Assembly (NCBI RefSeq): GCF_009363095.1
Contig: NZ_CP045295.1
Span: 6,229,001 to 6,293,000 of the forward strand
Direction of reading: 5' to 3'
Length of the DNA stretch: 64,000 nt
DNA from: Paenibacillus cellulositrophicus
GTDB taxonomy: Bacteria; Bacillota; Bacilli; Paenibacillales; Paenibacillaceae
The notes under the pieces are model-generated. The model made no database searches and had not been told where the DNA came from. It was given only the letters and a program-made list of their open reading frames with translations. Shown here in pieces: positions 43,132 through 52,446 of this stretch (within the stretch, counting starts at the first letter, position 1; each line of letters starts with the position of its first letter). The translations under genes and the position numbers were made by a program.

Positions 43132-43938
43132 ATGACTGAAAATGAGAAAGCAAGCGGCAGACCGAAAGAGAAGACCGCCGAGGAGATGGGGTACTCCCCG
43201 AAGAAGTACCGCACGCCTGACGGTGTACCCGCAGACATTGTGATGTTTACGCTGACCAAGCGCGAGCGCAAGACCGTGACCAAAACGCTGCCGATCCGGG
43301 AGCTCAAGGTCATGCTGATCCGCCGGAAGTCGTGGCCGTTCGCGGGGATGTGGGCGCTGCCCGGAGGATTCTGCCAGGAAAGCGAATCGATCTATGACGC
43401 GGCAAAGCGTGAGCTCAAGGAAGAAACCGGCGTCGACGGAGGACACCTCGAGTATTTAGGCGTATACAGCAAGCCGGGAAGAGACCCCCGCGGCTGGATT
43501 ATCAGCAACGCCTTCTTCGCCCTGGTGGAAGAATGGATGCTGGAGAGCAGACAGGCGGCGGACGATGCCGGCGAGGTTGGCCTGTTCGGCATCGATGAGG
43601 TGCTGAACGAGCTGGAGCTGGCCTTTGACCACCGGGAAATCATCCAGGATGCGTACCACCGGATTCAGCAGCAGATGCTGCATTCCACGATTGCGCGCCA
43701 ATTTTTGCCCGAGCAGTTTACGTTAAGCGAGCTGTACCAGGTCATCCAGACCGTTGTTCCGGAATTCAGCGAGCCGAATTTTATCCGTAAAATTACGTCT
43801 ACGCGCAGCCGGCAGGGGATCCTCGAAGAAGTACGCGACGAGAACGGAAAGCCGCTGAGCTCCAACCAGTATTCCCAGCGACCGGCACAGCTGTACCGGT
43901 TCACCGATTACGTGCCGCTGCTGTCCATTTATACCTAA
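43132..43938 (+). CDS. Nudix hydrolase with NrtR-like C-terminal winged helix
   Basis: N-terminal Nudix domain (about 30-160) with a complete Nudix box Gx5Ex7RELxEETGV (about residues 79-101), so hydrolysis of ADP-ribose or a related nucleotide is possible. The C-terminal part (about 185-262; FTLSELYQVIQTVV, NFIRKITSTR) resembles the winged helix of NrtR-type regulators of NAD metabolism. The gene heads an operon with nicotinamidase and nicotinate phosphoribosyltransferase, which supports an NAD-linked role. It may be a hydrolase, an ADP-ribose-sensing repressor, or both. Length 268. GTGGTGATAAG precedes the ATG. Confidence 0.82.
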   Translation: MTENEKASGRPKEKTAEEMGYSPKKYRTPDGVPADIVMFTLTKRERKTVTKTLPIRELKVMLIRRKSWPFAGMWALPGGFCQESESIYDAAKRELKEETGVDGGHLEYLGVYSKPGRDPRGWIISNAFFALVEEWMLESRQAADDAGEVGLFGIDEVLNELELAFDHREIIQDAYHRIQQQMLHSTIARQFLPEQFTLSELYQVIQTVVPEFSEPNFIRKITSTRSRQGILEEVRDENGKPLSSNQYSQRPAQLYRFTDYVPLLSIYT

Positions 43939-43952
43939 GGGAGTGAAGGTAG

Positions 43953-44501
43953 ATGAAAGCACTGATCGTTATCGATTTTACGAATGATTTTGTCGACGGA
44001 AGCCTGCCTGTAGGCCAGCCTGCGGTGGATATCGCGCCGGCGGTAGCCGCCATCACTAAAGAATTCATCGATCGCGGCGACTGGGTCGTCATGGCTGTGG
44101 ATCTGCACGAGAAGGACGATCCCCATCATCCGGAGACGAAGCTGTTTCCTCCCCACAACCTTCGCGGCACGCGGGGAAGAGAACTGTATGGCCCGCTGGA
44201 GAAGGTATACAACGACCATCGCGATGCGATTTACTGGATGGACAAAACGCGGTACAGCGCTTTTTGCGGAACGGATCTCGAACTCAAATTGAGGGAGCGC
44301 AGCATCACCGAAGTGCACCTGATCGGGGTATGCACCGATATTTGCGTGCTGCACACCGCTGTAGAGGCGTACAATAAGGGCTTCGGCATCACGGTGTACG
44401 AAGACGCTGTAGCCAGCTTCAACCCGGATGGGCATACGTGGGCATTGCAGCATTTTAAAAACAGTTTGGGTGCGCAGGTTGTCAAAGGAGCAGAGAAGTA
44501 A
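43953..44501 (+). CDS. pncA: Nicotinamidase / cysteine hydrolase
   Basis: Isochorismatase-fold amidase converting nicotinamide to nicotinate. The triad is visible as D8 (VIDFTNDF), K98 (WMDKTRYSAF) and C131 (GVCTDICV); metal ligands are in DLHEKDDPHH. Length 182. GGGAGTGAAGG lies before the ATG, 14 nt after the Nudix gene. It feeds nicotinate to the next gene, pncB. Confidence 0.93.
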   Translation: MKALIVIDFTNDFVDGSLPVGQPAVDIAPAVAAITKEFIDRGDWVVMAVDLHEKDDPHHPETKLFPPHNLRGTRGRELYGPLEKVYNDHRDAIYWMDKTRYSAFCGTDLELKLRERSITEVHLIGVCTDICVLHTAVEAYNKGFGITVYEDAVASFNPDGHTWALQHFKNSLGAQVVKGAEK

Positions 44502-44566
44502 AGACGATGGCCCGGGACACCGGGCCTGCCTGATATGACAGGCGTACCAGCAAGGAGGAACTCGGG

Positions 44567-46018
44567 ATGCAGACGATGGGTCTGGCCTTACACACGGATA
44601 AATACCAAATCAACATGATGTACGCGCATTGGGTGAACGGCTCGCACCGACAAAAGGCGGTGTTCGAGGCGTACTTCCGCAAGCTTCCTTTCGGAAACGG
44701 GTATGCGGTTTTCGCAGGCCTGGAGCGTATCGTGCATTACATAGCCAATCTCCGATTTACCGATGAGGATATAAAGTATTTATCCGAGCAGGAAGAGAAT
44801 TACGATTCGGCGTTTTTGGAGGAATTAAAGCAGTTCCGGTTTTGCGGCACGCTGCACTCGATGAAGGAAGGCGCGCTCGTCTTTCCAAACGAACCGTTGG
44901 TCCGTGTGGAAGGCACCATTATGGAAGCCCAGCTGGTGGAAACGGCGCTGCTCAATTTCATGAATTTCCAGACGCTGATTGCCACCAAGGCGTCGCGAAT
45001 CAAGCAGGTTGCGGGCGACGATATTTTGCTTGAATTCGGAACGCGCCGGGCGCAGGAAGCCGATGCGGCGGTATGGGGGGCACGGGCCGCTTATGTGGCC
45101 GGTTTTCACGCAACCTCCAATATGCTCGCTGGAGAGAAATTCGGCATCCCGACAAAAGGAACGCATGCTCATTCTTGGGTACAGACCTTCGAAAGCGAAC
45201 AGGCGGCGTTCGACGTTTATGCCAAGGTTATGCCGGATCAAGTGACGCTCCTCGTGGACACGTACGACACGCTCAAGAGTGGTGTGCCGCATGCGATCGA
45301 AACGGCCAAGAAGCTGGAGGCGATGGGCAAGAAGATGAACGCCATTCGTCTGGACAGCGGTGACCTTGCGTATCTGTCGATCAAAGCGCGCGAGATGCTC
45401 GATCAGGCTGGATTGAACTATGTGAAGATCGTGGCCTCGAATGACCTCGACGAGAACACCATTTTTAACCTGAAGGCGCAGGGGGCACGGATCGATACGT
45501 GGGGCGTAGGCACCCAGCTGATTACGGCGGCCGACCAGCCGGCGCTGGGCGGTGTTTATAAGCTGGTGGAACGCGAGATTAAGGGCGAGATGATTCCGAC
45601 GATCAAAATATCGGGCAATCCCGAAAAAGTATCGACGCCGGGCAAAAAGAACGTCTACCGGGTCGTGGACCGGGTCAGCGGGAAAGCAACGGCGGATTAC
45701 ATCGCCTTCCCTAGCGAGAAGAAGCCGCATGACGGCCTCCGTCTGAAGCTGTTTAATCCGCAGCACCCGTATTTGCAGAAATACGTAAAAAACTACGATG
45801 CCATTGAAATGCTTACACCGGTTTTCGAGAACGGCCTGCTGGTGTACAAACTGCCGTCGCTGGATGAAATCCGGGAATACCACCGGGAGCAGATGAATTT
45901 ATTTTGGCCGGAATACTTACGCAAGCTGAACCCGGAAATTTATCGCATCAATATCAGCGAGAAAGTATGGGACATGAAGCAAAAGATGATGGCCGAATAT
46001 ATGCAGCAGGATGAGTAG
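44567..46018 (+). CDS. pncB: Nicotinate phosphoribosyltransferase
   Basis: Joins nicotinate to PRPP to make nicotinate mononucleotide, the committed Preiss-Handler step. Typical segments are LHTDKYQINMMYAHW (N-terminus), EFGTRRAQEADAA, GTHAHSWVQTF (phosphorylated histidine) and IRLDSGDLAYLS. Length 483. GCAAGGAGGAACTCGGG precedes the ATG. Third gene of the NAD-salvage operon, which ends in a strong terminator. Confidence 0.95.
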   Translation: MQTMGLALHTDKYQINMMYAHWVNGSHRQKAVFEAYFRKLPFGNGYAVFAGLERIVHYIANLRFTDEDIKYLSEQEENYDSAFLEELKQFRFCGTLHSMKEGALVFPNEPLVRVEGTIMEAQLVETALLNFMNFQTLIATKASRIKQVAGDDILLEFGTRRAQEADAAVWGARAAYVAGFHATSNMLAGEKFGIPTKGTHAHSWVQTFESEQAAFDVYAKVMPDQVTLLVDTYDTLKSGVPHAIETAKKLEAMGKKMNAIRLDSGDLAYLSIKAREMLDQAGLNYVKIVASNDLDENTIFNLKAQGARIDTWGVGTQLITAADQPALGGVYKLVEREIKGEMIPTIKISGNPEKVSTPGKKNVYRVVDRVSGKATADYIAFPSEKKPHDGLRLKLFNPQHPYLQKYVKNYDAIEMLTPVFENGLLVYKLPSLDEIREYHREQMNLFWPEYLRKLNPEIYRINISEKVWDMKQKMMAEYMQQDE

Positions 46019-46409
46019 CTGCGGAACGAGTCGATGAGGGGGGACCAAGGGTCGCCCCTTTTTTTTTATATATTAGACTGTATTAGTATCTGGAGACCGT
46101 CAGCCTTACCTCTTAACCAATAATAATATCGAGACGGGTTCTTCTCGTGCGGATATTTAGGGTGGGAAGCAGAGCATTATTTCTCGGGAAAGCGCAGAAT
46201 CAGGCATACTCCGATGCACTTCCCGATGGTTCGACAGTTGTCGATCGCACGGTAGGTTGATGACTGGCTTGAATATGCCTTACTCCCAACATTTCATGCC
46301 ATGAACTATTTGGCACTGGGAGGACAGGGCATCGGGTTGTGTCCTTGTATTTTGAAAGGGGCTCTGCTGAGAGGTATAATATGGACAATCTTAAGGAGGG
46401 ACGACGCAT
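46019..46409 (+). other. Intergenic region between pncB and the oxidoreductase gene
   Basis: GGGG-g-GACC/GGTC-g-CCCC (46038-46058) with nine Ts terminates the NAD operon. At the far end TTGAAA (46352-46357) and TATAAT (46375-46380), spacer 17, form a sigma-A promoter for the next gene. The roughly 270 nt between hold nothing I can identify. Confidence 0.75.
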
Positions 46410-47420
46410 ATGGAAAAGTTTCAGGCTTTTATGGTCCGTAAAGACGAGAATGGCGGATTCCAGAGCGGGATCGAAACACTGACTGAGGGTCAGCTGCCGC
46501 CGGGTGATGTAACAATCCGCGTTCATTATTCGGGAGTGAATTACAAGGACGGATTGGCAAGCTTGCCTGATGGGAAGGTCGTCTCCAGGTATCCGATGGT
46601 GCCGGGCATTGACCTGGCTGGCGAAGTCACGCATTCGGAGCACCCGGCGTTTAAGCTCGGGGACCACGTGCTGTGCACGGGGTACGGTGTAGGGACCGAC
46701 CACTTTGGAGGATTCAGCGAATACGCCCGCCTTAAAGGTGATTGGCTGGTACACCTTCCGGAGGGACTCAGCATGCGTGAGGTTATGGGAATCGGGACGG
46801 CCGGGTTTACCGCCGCCTTGTCAGTGGACGCGTTGATCCGAAGCGGCCTCACGCCGGACAGCGGGGAGGTGCTGGTGACCGGAGCGACGGGCGGTGTCGG
46901 CAGCTTTGCCGTCAGCATATTGTCCCGGCTCGGATATCAAGTGACTGCCAGTACAGGCAAGCTGGAAGCCCAGAAGGAATGGCTTACCGGGCTCGGAGCG
47001 AGCGCCGTGGTCGGGAGGGAAGAGATTTCCGCCCCGGTTCAAGGCGTGCTGTCCAAGAGCCGCTGGGCAGGCGTGGTCGACCCTGTCGGGGGTCCACAGC
47101 TGGGGACGCTGCTGAAAAGCGTTAAATACGGCGGCGGCATCGCCCTTTCCGGATTGACCGGAGGAACGGCGTTCGACAGTACGGTTCATCCTTTTATCCT
47201 GCGCGGCATCAACCTGTTCGGGATCGATTCCGTCTTCTGTCCGATGGAAACCCGGAGCCGGGTCTGGAAGCTGCTCGGATCGGCGTGGAAGCCAGAGACG
47301 GCATTGTCCCAAGGATTAACCGAATGCGGATTGCGCGATCTTCCGGACGTCCTGGAGGCTATTCTGCGCGGAAAAGCTGTGGGGCGGACGCTGCTCCGCT
47401 TGGAATCTTTGTCCGAGTGA
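46410..47420 (+). CDS. YhdH/AcuI-type quinone or acryloyl-CoA reductase
   Basis: Medium-chain reductase without zinc. The NAD(P)-binding motif is VTGATGGVGSFAVSIL (about 150-165), and NYKDGLA plus PGIDLAGEV near the N-terminus are typical of the YhdH/acrylyl-CoA reductase group. 336 residues, cytoplasmic. TTAAGGAGGGACGACG precedes the ATG. It seems to be a single-gene unit with its own promoter. The physiological substrate is unknown. Confidence 0.87.
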   Translation: MEKFQAFMVRKDENGGFQSGIETLTEGQLPPGDVTIRVHYSGVNYKDGLASLPDGKVVSRYPMVPGIDLAGEVTHSEHPAFKLGDHVLCTGYGVGTDHFGGFSEYARLKGDWLVHLPEGLSMREVMGIGTAGFTAALSVDALIRSGLTPDSGEVLVTGATGGVGSFAVSILSRLGYQVTASTGKLEAQKEWLTGLGASAVVGREEISAPVQGVLSKSRWAGVVDPVGGPQLGTLLKSVKYGGGIALSGLTGGTAFDSTVHPFILRGINLFGIDSVFCPMETRSRVWKLLGSAWKPETALSQGLTECGLRDLPDVLEAILRGKAVGRTLLRLESLSE

Positions 47421-47519
47421 ACCGCGCTGCATAAACCGTATGCTTTGATGGCATTCTAACCCTATATCAGCTTAGTGCCTCTACAATCGGCAACAGGAAT
47501 CTGGAAGGGATGAACCATC

Positions 47520-48029
47520 ATGAAGAAACGGGTAGCGGGAGTTCTGGCCGGTGTGCTGGTTACAGCCGCCATGGCCGGATGCGATTCGCATGAAGTCGTC
47601 AAAAAAGAAACGAAACTATATAATATGCAGTCTTATTCGGAGGGAAACCTTCGGGCGCAATCCCAAGGCAAAGGGCTGAACGGCAAGTTTCTGAAGGAGA
47701 TGCAGATTCAGTTCGGGCATGAAGGGGTCCCTCTGACCCATGAGATGTATGCGGAGGACGGAAGAGGCAATATCAGTTATATGTACATGATCGCCGGCAA
47801 TCCGTTGCAGTATATTACGCTGCATGTCTTTTCAAACGAAGCGGAGCGGGTCGAGCGGATTCATAACTGGTACGGTGATCAAAAATTGATCGATACGCCG
47901 CGGTCCCGGACGGTCATCTATAACTATTCCACCGCTTCGCTGATTTACACGTCTTCCGGCAAAGAGAAGGGCAAATACGACCCGGAAGTGAAAAAGGTGT
48001 TTAATTCCTTGATCGAACGGATGAAGTAA
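47520..48029 (+). CDS. Predicted lipoprotein of unknown function
   Basis: A 169-residue protein with a lipoprotein signal (MKKRVAGVLAGVLVTAAMAG before cysteine 21), so probably anchored to the outer face of the membrane. The mature part is a mixed polar domain with no motif I recognise. GGAAGGGATGAACC precedes the ATG. It is convergent with moaB and separated from it by a hairpin that may serve both. Confidence 0.7.
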   Translation: MKKRVAGVLAGVLVTAAMAGCDSHEVVKKETKLYNMQSYSEGNLRAQSQGKGLNGKFLKEMQIQFGHEGVPLTHEMYAEDGRGNISYMYMIAGNPLQYITLHVFSNEAERVERIHNWYGDQKLIDTPRSRTVIYNYSTASLIYTSSGKEKGKYDPEVKKVFNSLIERMK

Positions 48030-48044
48030 TTCAGGGAAAAAACG

Positions 48045-48081
48045 AAATGCCGGCTCATCCGCGATGAGTTCGGCATTTTTG
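48045..48081. terminator. Terminator between the convergent lipoprotein gene and moaB
   Basis: ATGCCG, CTCAT and CGC pair with GCG, ATGAG and CGGCAT (48047-48076). Five Ts follow on the + strand and only three on the - strand, so it probably acts mainly on the lipoprotein transcript. Confidence 0.8.
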
Positions 48082-48101
48082 TGTTTGCGTTCACCCGCAG
48101 A

Positions 48102-48623
48102 CTATTCCTTCTTGTAAATTTCCCTCATGACATGCCGGAGCTCCGGCACGATGATCTTTTCCAATGCCAGCTTGACGGCCCCTCTGGACCCAGGCATGGA
48201 AAAAACAGCGGTCTTGCCGACCGTACCGGCGATGGCCCGGCTCAGAATCGCTGCCGCTCCGATATCCTCCGTATAGCTCAGGTACCGGAAAATTTCTCCA
48301 AAGCCGGGCATTTCCTTGTCCAGCAGGGAAGAGACCGCCTCGTACGTCGTGTCTCTCGGCGAAATGCCGGTTCCCCCGGTGAGCAGCAGAGCCTCGACAT
48401 CCGGCCGCGCTGACGCTGCGTGCACCAGCTCGCGGATTCCCTCGTAATCGTCCGCCACGATGGTATAATCGGCAATCCGGTAGCCCGCTTCCTCCAGCAG
48501 GGAGATCATCAGCTGTCCGCCGGTATCGGTTTCTTTGGTACGGGTATCCGAGACGGTCACGACCATGCAGGACACGGTGGCGGGTGCCTGGCTTCGATGC
48601 TCGTCCACTGACTTCATGTTCAT
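48102..48623 (-). CDS. moaB: Molybdenum cofactor biosynthesis protein MoaB
   Basis: MogA/MoaB-family protein that adenylylates molybdopterin or is inactive as such in some organisms. MVVTVSDTRTKETDTGG, LLTGGTGISPRDTTYEAV and FSMPGSRGAVKLALEKI are the family motifs. Length 173. It is the only gene on the minus strand in this window and is divergent from the CobW gene. No other molybdopterin gene is nearby. Confidence 0.94.
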   Translation of the reverse strand: MNMKSVDEHRSQAPATVSCMVVTVSDTRTKETDTGGQLMISLLEEAGYRIADYTIVADDYEGIRELVHAASARPDVEALLLTGGTGISPRDTTYEAVSSLLDKEMPGFGEIFRYLSYTEDIGAAAILSRAIAGTVGKTAVFSMPGSRGAVKLALEKIIVPELRHVMREIYKKE

Positions 48624-48835
48624 ACGATATCAACTCCTACGATCTTTTCTGGCTATTTCATTAGGATAGTCTTTTCCAGAATGCCTTGCAAGTTGAAGGT
48701 GACAACGGCAGTGACTGAGCAGTGGAAAGCTGCAGAGGGCGGCAGGTGAGGGGAAACGGAGTGGCTTGCGGCAGTGATGGGTGCTGTAGTACACTGTGCT
48801 AGTCATGCAAGGAAGGATAACGGAGGAGATATCAT

Positions 48836-49945
48836 ATGAGCCAAACGACGCCAATTTACATACTGTCCGGATTTCTCGGTAGCGGAAAAACGACATTACT
48901 GCAGCAGCTGATAGACCATTGGCAGGGCGAGGGATTGCTGCCGGCCGTCATCATGAACGAGGTCGGTGACGTGAACCTCGACGGGCTGCAGGTGCAGGAG
49001 CAGGTCCCGATGACGGAAATGCTGAGCGGCTGCATCTGCTGCTCGATCCGTGGGGACTTGAGCGGGGAAATCGCCGGTCTGATCCAGCGCGAGGCACCGA
49101 ATATCATCGTGGTCGAAGCGACGGGCATCGCCAATCCGATGGAAATTTTGGAGGGGGTGTCCGAGGCAGCCCTCTATTTGCCGATCGACCTGAGGGGCAT
49201 TATGACGGTCGTGGACTCTGCTCATTTGCTGGAGCTTTATAACGTTCAGAAGGGCAAAACCTACCGGCTCATGCAGGAACAGATCCGCTGTGCATCGGCA
49301 TTGATCCTGAACAAAATGGACAGGGTCAAAGAAGAGGAGAAAGACCTGCTGCAGAGCATTGTTGAACGGTGGAACGGATACGCTGGGGTGTGGAAGGCGG
49401 TCCGGTGCCGGGTGGACATCCCGGCGCTGCTTGATGCTCTGGGAGGAGTCAAGGCAGACTGGACTCGCGCGGCGGACAATGAGAGCAAGCAGGCTTCGGA
49501 AGAGCTTGTACTGCAAAATGGCCGGGAGCAGAACACGGAACCGCATGGTGAATCGGCTTCGGATCATGGCGGGGAATCGCAACCTTTGCACCACCCGCAT
49601 CATGGCCATAAATCGCATAACCATAAATCACATGCCCATGAATCGCATGATCATGTTATGGTTTACACCCATTATTTTAAAGGTCCCGTTGAGAGCATGG
49701 CCTTTGAACGGATGATCGCCAATCTTCCGCGGGACGTGTACCGGGCCAAAGGTGTGCTGACCTTCAGCGATACGGCCAGCCGCTTCCTATTCCAATATGC
49801 CTTCCGGGAGTCCGATTTTATGAAAATCACCCCGCAGGGAAATGTTCCGGATGTTGCGGTCTTCATCGGCGAGCACTTTTCGCGGAGTGAGCTCGAACAG
49901 GCTCTGCTCAGCCTCGAACAAGGCGGGCTGCGGGAAACAGACTGA
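48836..49945 (+). CDS. CobW/COG0523 G3E GTPase, putative metal chaperone
   Basis: P-loop GTPase with Walker A GFLGSGKTT (residues 12-20), the metal-binding CxCC in GCICCS (about 65-70) and NKMD for guanine. A His-rich insert with about twelve histidines (about residues 250-275, e.g. HHPHHGHKSHNH) precedes the C-terminal CobW_C domain. The family delivers zinc or other metals to client enzymes; the His-rich segment suggests Zn, Ni or Co. Length 369. GGAGGAGATATC precedes the ATG. No Zur-type operator (TCGTAAT palindrome) was found upstream. Confidence 0.9.
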   Translation: MSQTTPIYILSGFLGSGKTTLLQQLIDHWQGEGLLPAVIMNEVGDVNLDGLQVQEQVPMTEMLSGCICCSIRGDLSGEIAGLIQREAPNIIVVEATGIANPMEILEGVSEAALYLPIDLRGIMTVVDSAHLLELYNVQKGKTYRLMQEQIRCASALILNKMDRVKEEEKDLLQSIVERWNGYAGVWKAVRCRVDIPALLDALGGVKADWTRAADNESKQASEELVLQNGREQNTEPHGESASDHGGESQPLHHPHHGHKSHNHKSHAHESHDHVMVYTHYFKGPVESMAFERMIANLPRDVYRAKGVLTFSDTASRFLFQYAFRESDFMKITPQGNVPDVAVFIGEHFSRSELEQALLSLEQGGLRETD

Positions 49946-50019
49946 ATTTTCCTGGTTATAACGCCTCCCAAACGGTTAATAGATGTGCAGAGCAATAAAT
50001 CACGGGAGGTAGATCGATC

Positions 50020-50361
50020 ATGATGAATCAGGAACAACAGTACAAGGATTGTATCGAAGCCTGTTTGCAGTGCATGAATGCCTGTAATGTGTGTTATGTG
50101 TCCAGTCTGAAGGAGTATGAGCTCGCCATGCTGCGTGAATGCATCCGTCTGGACCGGGAATGCGCGGATATTTGCGATTTGGCGGCGCAGTCGATGCTTC
50201 GCCACAGCCCGTTTGTGACGCAAATCTGCGAGCTGTGCATCACGGCCTGCGAAGCGTGCGCCGAAGAATGCAGTAAGCACGAGCACGATCACTGCCAAGC
50301 ATGCGCCGAGGCCTGCCGCCGCTGCGCCGAGGCCTGCCGGCAAATGCTCGTCGCGGCATGA
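50020..50361 (+). CDS. Cysteine-rich four-helix copper-storage-like protein
   Basis: 113 residues with 18 cysteines spaced as CxxC and CxxxC along predicted helices (ACLQCMNACNVC, CELCITACEACAEEC, CQACAEACRRCAEAC), the pattern of DUF326/Csp3-type cytosolic copper-storage proteins that bind many Cu(I) ions. There is no signal peptide, so it is cytosolic. A short HEHDH segment is in the last loop. GGGAGGTAGATC precedes the start. It follows the CobW gene by 74 nt and ends in its own terminator. Confidence 0.88.
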   Translation: MMNQEQQYKDCIEACLQCMNACNVCYVSSLKEYELAMLRECIRLDRECADICDLAAQSMLRHSPFVTQICELCITACEACAEECSKHEHDHCQACAEACRRCAEACRQMLVAA

Positions 50362-50388
50362 CCGATCATTATACAGCATTGAACGACT

Positions 50389-50427
50389 GCCTGATTGCCG
50401 GGGGATGACCCGGCGGTCAGGCTTTTT
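50389..50427 (+). terminator. Intrinsic terminator after the copper-storage-like gene
   Basis: GCCTGATTGCCGGG pairs with CCCGGCGGTCAGGC (50389-50402 with 50409-50422) with a small internal mismatch, followed by six Ts. Confidence 0.92.
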
Positions 50428-50528
50428 TCGTTTCAGGGTTACACATCCTCCTATGCGATTGTTTTTCCATGGATCCGGGTAACATATGGATGGTTACTAC
50501 AACCTGTATCGGTAGAAGGGAGAACAAC

Positions 50529-52442
50529 ATGGACAAGCAAAAGACCACGGAATCTTCAAGTTTCATCCCCTACATACCTGCATCCAGAACACTGCCGGAA
50601 CTTACGGTGCTGGCCGTCATCTTGGGCATCATCCTGGCGGTTGTATTTGCGGCTGCCAACGCCTACCTGGGACTTAAAATCGGGCTGACGGTCAGCGCAT
50701 CCATTCCAGCCGCCGTCATATCGCTCGGTGTCCTGCGAGGATTGTTTAAACGAAAATCGATTCTGGAAAACAATATCGTGCAAACAATGACGACAGCGGG
50801 CGAGGCGGTGGCAGCCGGGGCGATCTTTACCCTGCCCGCCCTGTACATGTGGAATCAAGTCCCGGGCATCGGAACCGTCAGCTTCATCGTGCTCGTCGGG
50901 GGATTTTTGGGCGTCGCGATGATGATCCCACTGCGCCGGCTGCTGATCGTCAACGAGCATCAGACGCTGCCTTACCCGGAAGGCACCGCCTGTGCCGAGG
51001 TGCTCATATCGGGAGAAACCGGCGGCAAGAGCGCAAAAATGGTGCTGTACGGATTTATCGCCGGCGGCCTGGTGAAAGCGCTGGGTGATGGCTTCAAGTG
51101 GTTCAAGACCGAGATCGAAACCGGCATTTACCGGTTTAAAAACGCGGTCATCGGCATGGATACATACCCTGCGCTGCTTGGCGTAGGCTACATTATCGGT
51201 CCGGCGATTTCGGGGCAGATGCTTGCCGGCGGGATCATGGCCTGGCTCGTGATGATTCCGATGATCGGCTTTTTCGGCGGAGGCGCACAGGCTGTGCTGC
51301 CACCGGCCGATGCACCGATCCCGCAGCTGGACGCATGGGGCATCTGGGAAGGCTACATCCGTTACATTGGCGCAGGCGCAGTGGCGGCAGGGGGATTGAT
51401 TACGCTGGTCAAAACCCTGCCCATGCTGTTCAGTTCGCTGGCGGCGACTTTGTCCGGCTTGAGCAAACGAGACGAGCAGAAGGTTACGCTTGACCGCACC
51501 CAGTTTGATATTCCCGGCTTTTGGGTGACGATCATGATTGCGCTTCTCGTCATTATCATCGCGTTTGCCCCGCTGACCGACGTGGGGATCATTGGCGCGA
51601 TCGCCATCGCCATTTTCGGCTTTTTGTTCGTAACGGTCGCTTCCCGGATTGTTGGCCTGGTGGGGAGCTCCTCTTCACCCGTGTCCGGCATGACGATTGC
51701 GACGCTGCTCATCGTAACGTTCATTTTTAAAATGACCGGGTTATCAGGTATGGGCGGAATGATCGCCGCACTGACGGTTGGAGCGATCGTCTGCGTCGCG
51801 TTGGCTGTGGCCGGGGACATTTCCCAGGATTTGAAAACAGGTTACCTGGTGGGCGGGACGCCTTGGAAGCAGCAGGTGGCCATGATGATCGGGGTACTCG
51901 TATCCGGTCTGGTGATCGGCTTCATTCTGTCCGTACTGAACGAAAGCTACGGACTCGGATCCGAGCAGCTCCCAGCGCCGAAGGCCGTATTGATGCGGCT
52001 GATCGTGGAGGGGATCATGTCGAACAATTTGCCGTGGGAGCTGATTTTTATCGGTGCGGCTTCGGCGGTTGTGTTCGAGTTCTTGGGACTCAACTCGCTG
52101 ACCGTAGCGGTCGGCATCTACCTGCCGATTCATGTCAGCACCCCGATCATGGTCGGCGGTATCGTTCGCTGGTTTGTGGATTGGCGATCGCGGAAGGATG
52201 CCGGATTGCTCAAAGCCAGGGTGGAAACGGGGACGCTGCTGGCTTCGGGCCTGATCGCCGGCGAATCGCTGATCGGGGTGATCATTGCGATCCTGATCTG
52301 GCTCGGCGTTCCGATTCCGGGAGACGTCCTGGTCTCCAGCAATGTGCTTCCACTGGTCGTTTTCCTGCTTGTCGTCGTGATGCTGGCCTGGATCTCTCTC
52401 CGGCAAAAGAAAGAGTCCGTTGTGACGAAGCGGGAGGTGTAG
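50529..52442 (+). CDS. OPT family oligopeptide transporter
   Basis: Polytopic membrane protein (637 residues, more than a dozen hydrophobic segments) of the OPT/YSL family, which takes up peptides or metal-chelating amino-acid derivatives with protons. AAANAYLGLKIGLTVSASIPAA and LPYPEGTACAEVL are family motifs. The ATG at 50529 has AGAAGGGAGAACAAC upstream; an in-frame ATG at 50469 adds 20 unconserved residues. It is followed after 4 nt by a PqqD-like gene, so the two are co-expressed. Substrate unknown. Confidence 0.9.
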   Translation: MDKQKTTESSSFIPYIPASRTLPELTVLAVILGIILAVVFAAANAYLGLKIGLTVSASIPAAVISLGVLRGLFKRKSILENNIVQTMTTAGEAVAAGAIFTLPALYMWNQVPGIGTVSFIVLVGGFLGVAMMIPLRRLLIVNEHQTLPYPEGTACAEVLISGETGGKSAKMVLYGFIAGGLVKALGDGFKWFKTEIETGIYRFKNAVIGMDTYPALLGVGYIIGPAISGQMLAGGIMAWLVMIPMIGFFGGGAQAVLPPADAPIPQLDAWGIWEGYIRYIGAGAVAAGGLITLVKTLPMLFSSLAATLSGLSKRDEQKVTLDRTQFDIPGFWVTIMIALLVIIIAFAPLTDVGIIGAIAIAIFGFLFVTVASRIVGLVGSSSSPVSGMTIATLLIVTFIFKMTGLSGMGGMIAALTVGAIVCVALAVAGDISQDLKTGYLVGGTPWKQQVAMMIGVLVSGLVIGFILSVLNESYGLGSEQLPAPKAVLMRLIVEGIMSNNLPWELIFIGAASAVVFEFLGLNSLTVAVGIYLPIHVSTPIMVGGIVRWFVDWRSRKDAGLLKARVETGTLLASGLIAGESLIGVIIAILIWLGVPIPGDVLVSSNVLPLVVFLLVVVMLAWISLRQKKESVVTKREV

Positions 52443-52446
52443 CAAC

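Noticed and set aside
46200..46754. 184-residue minus-strand frame across the intergenic region and the start of the oxidoreductase gene
   Set aside because: It overlaps the oxidoreductase gene and its promoter, and has no motif or ribosome site.
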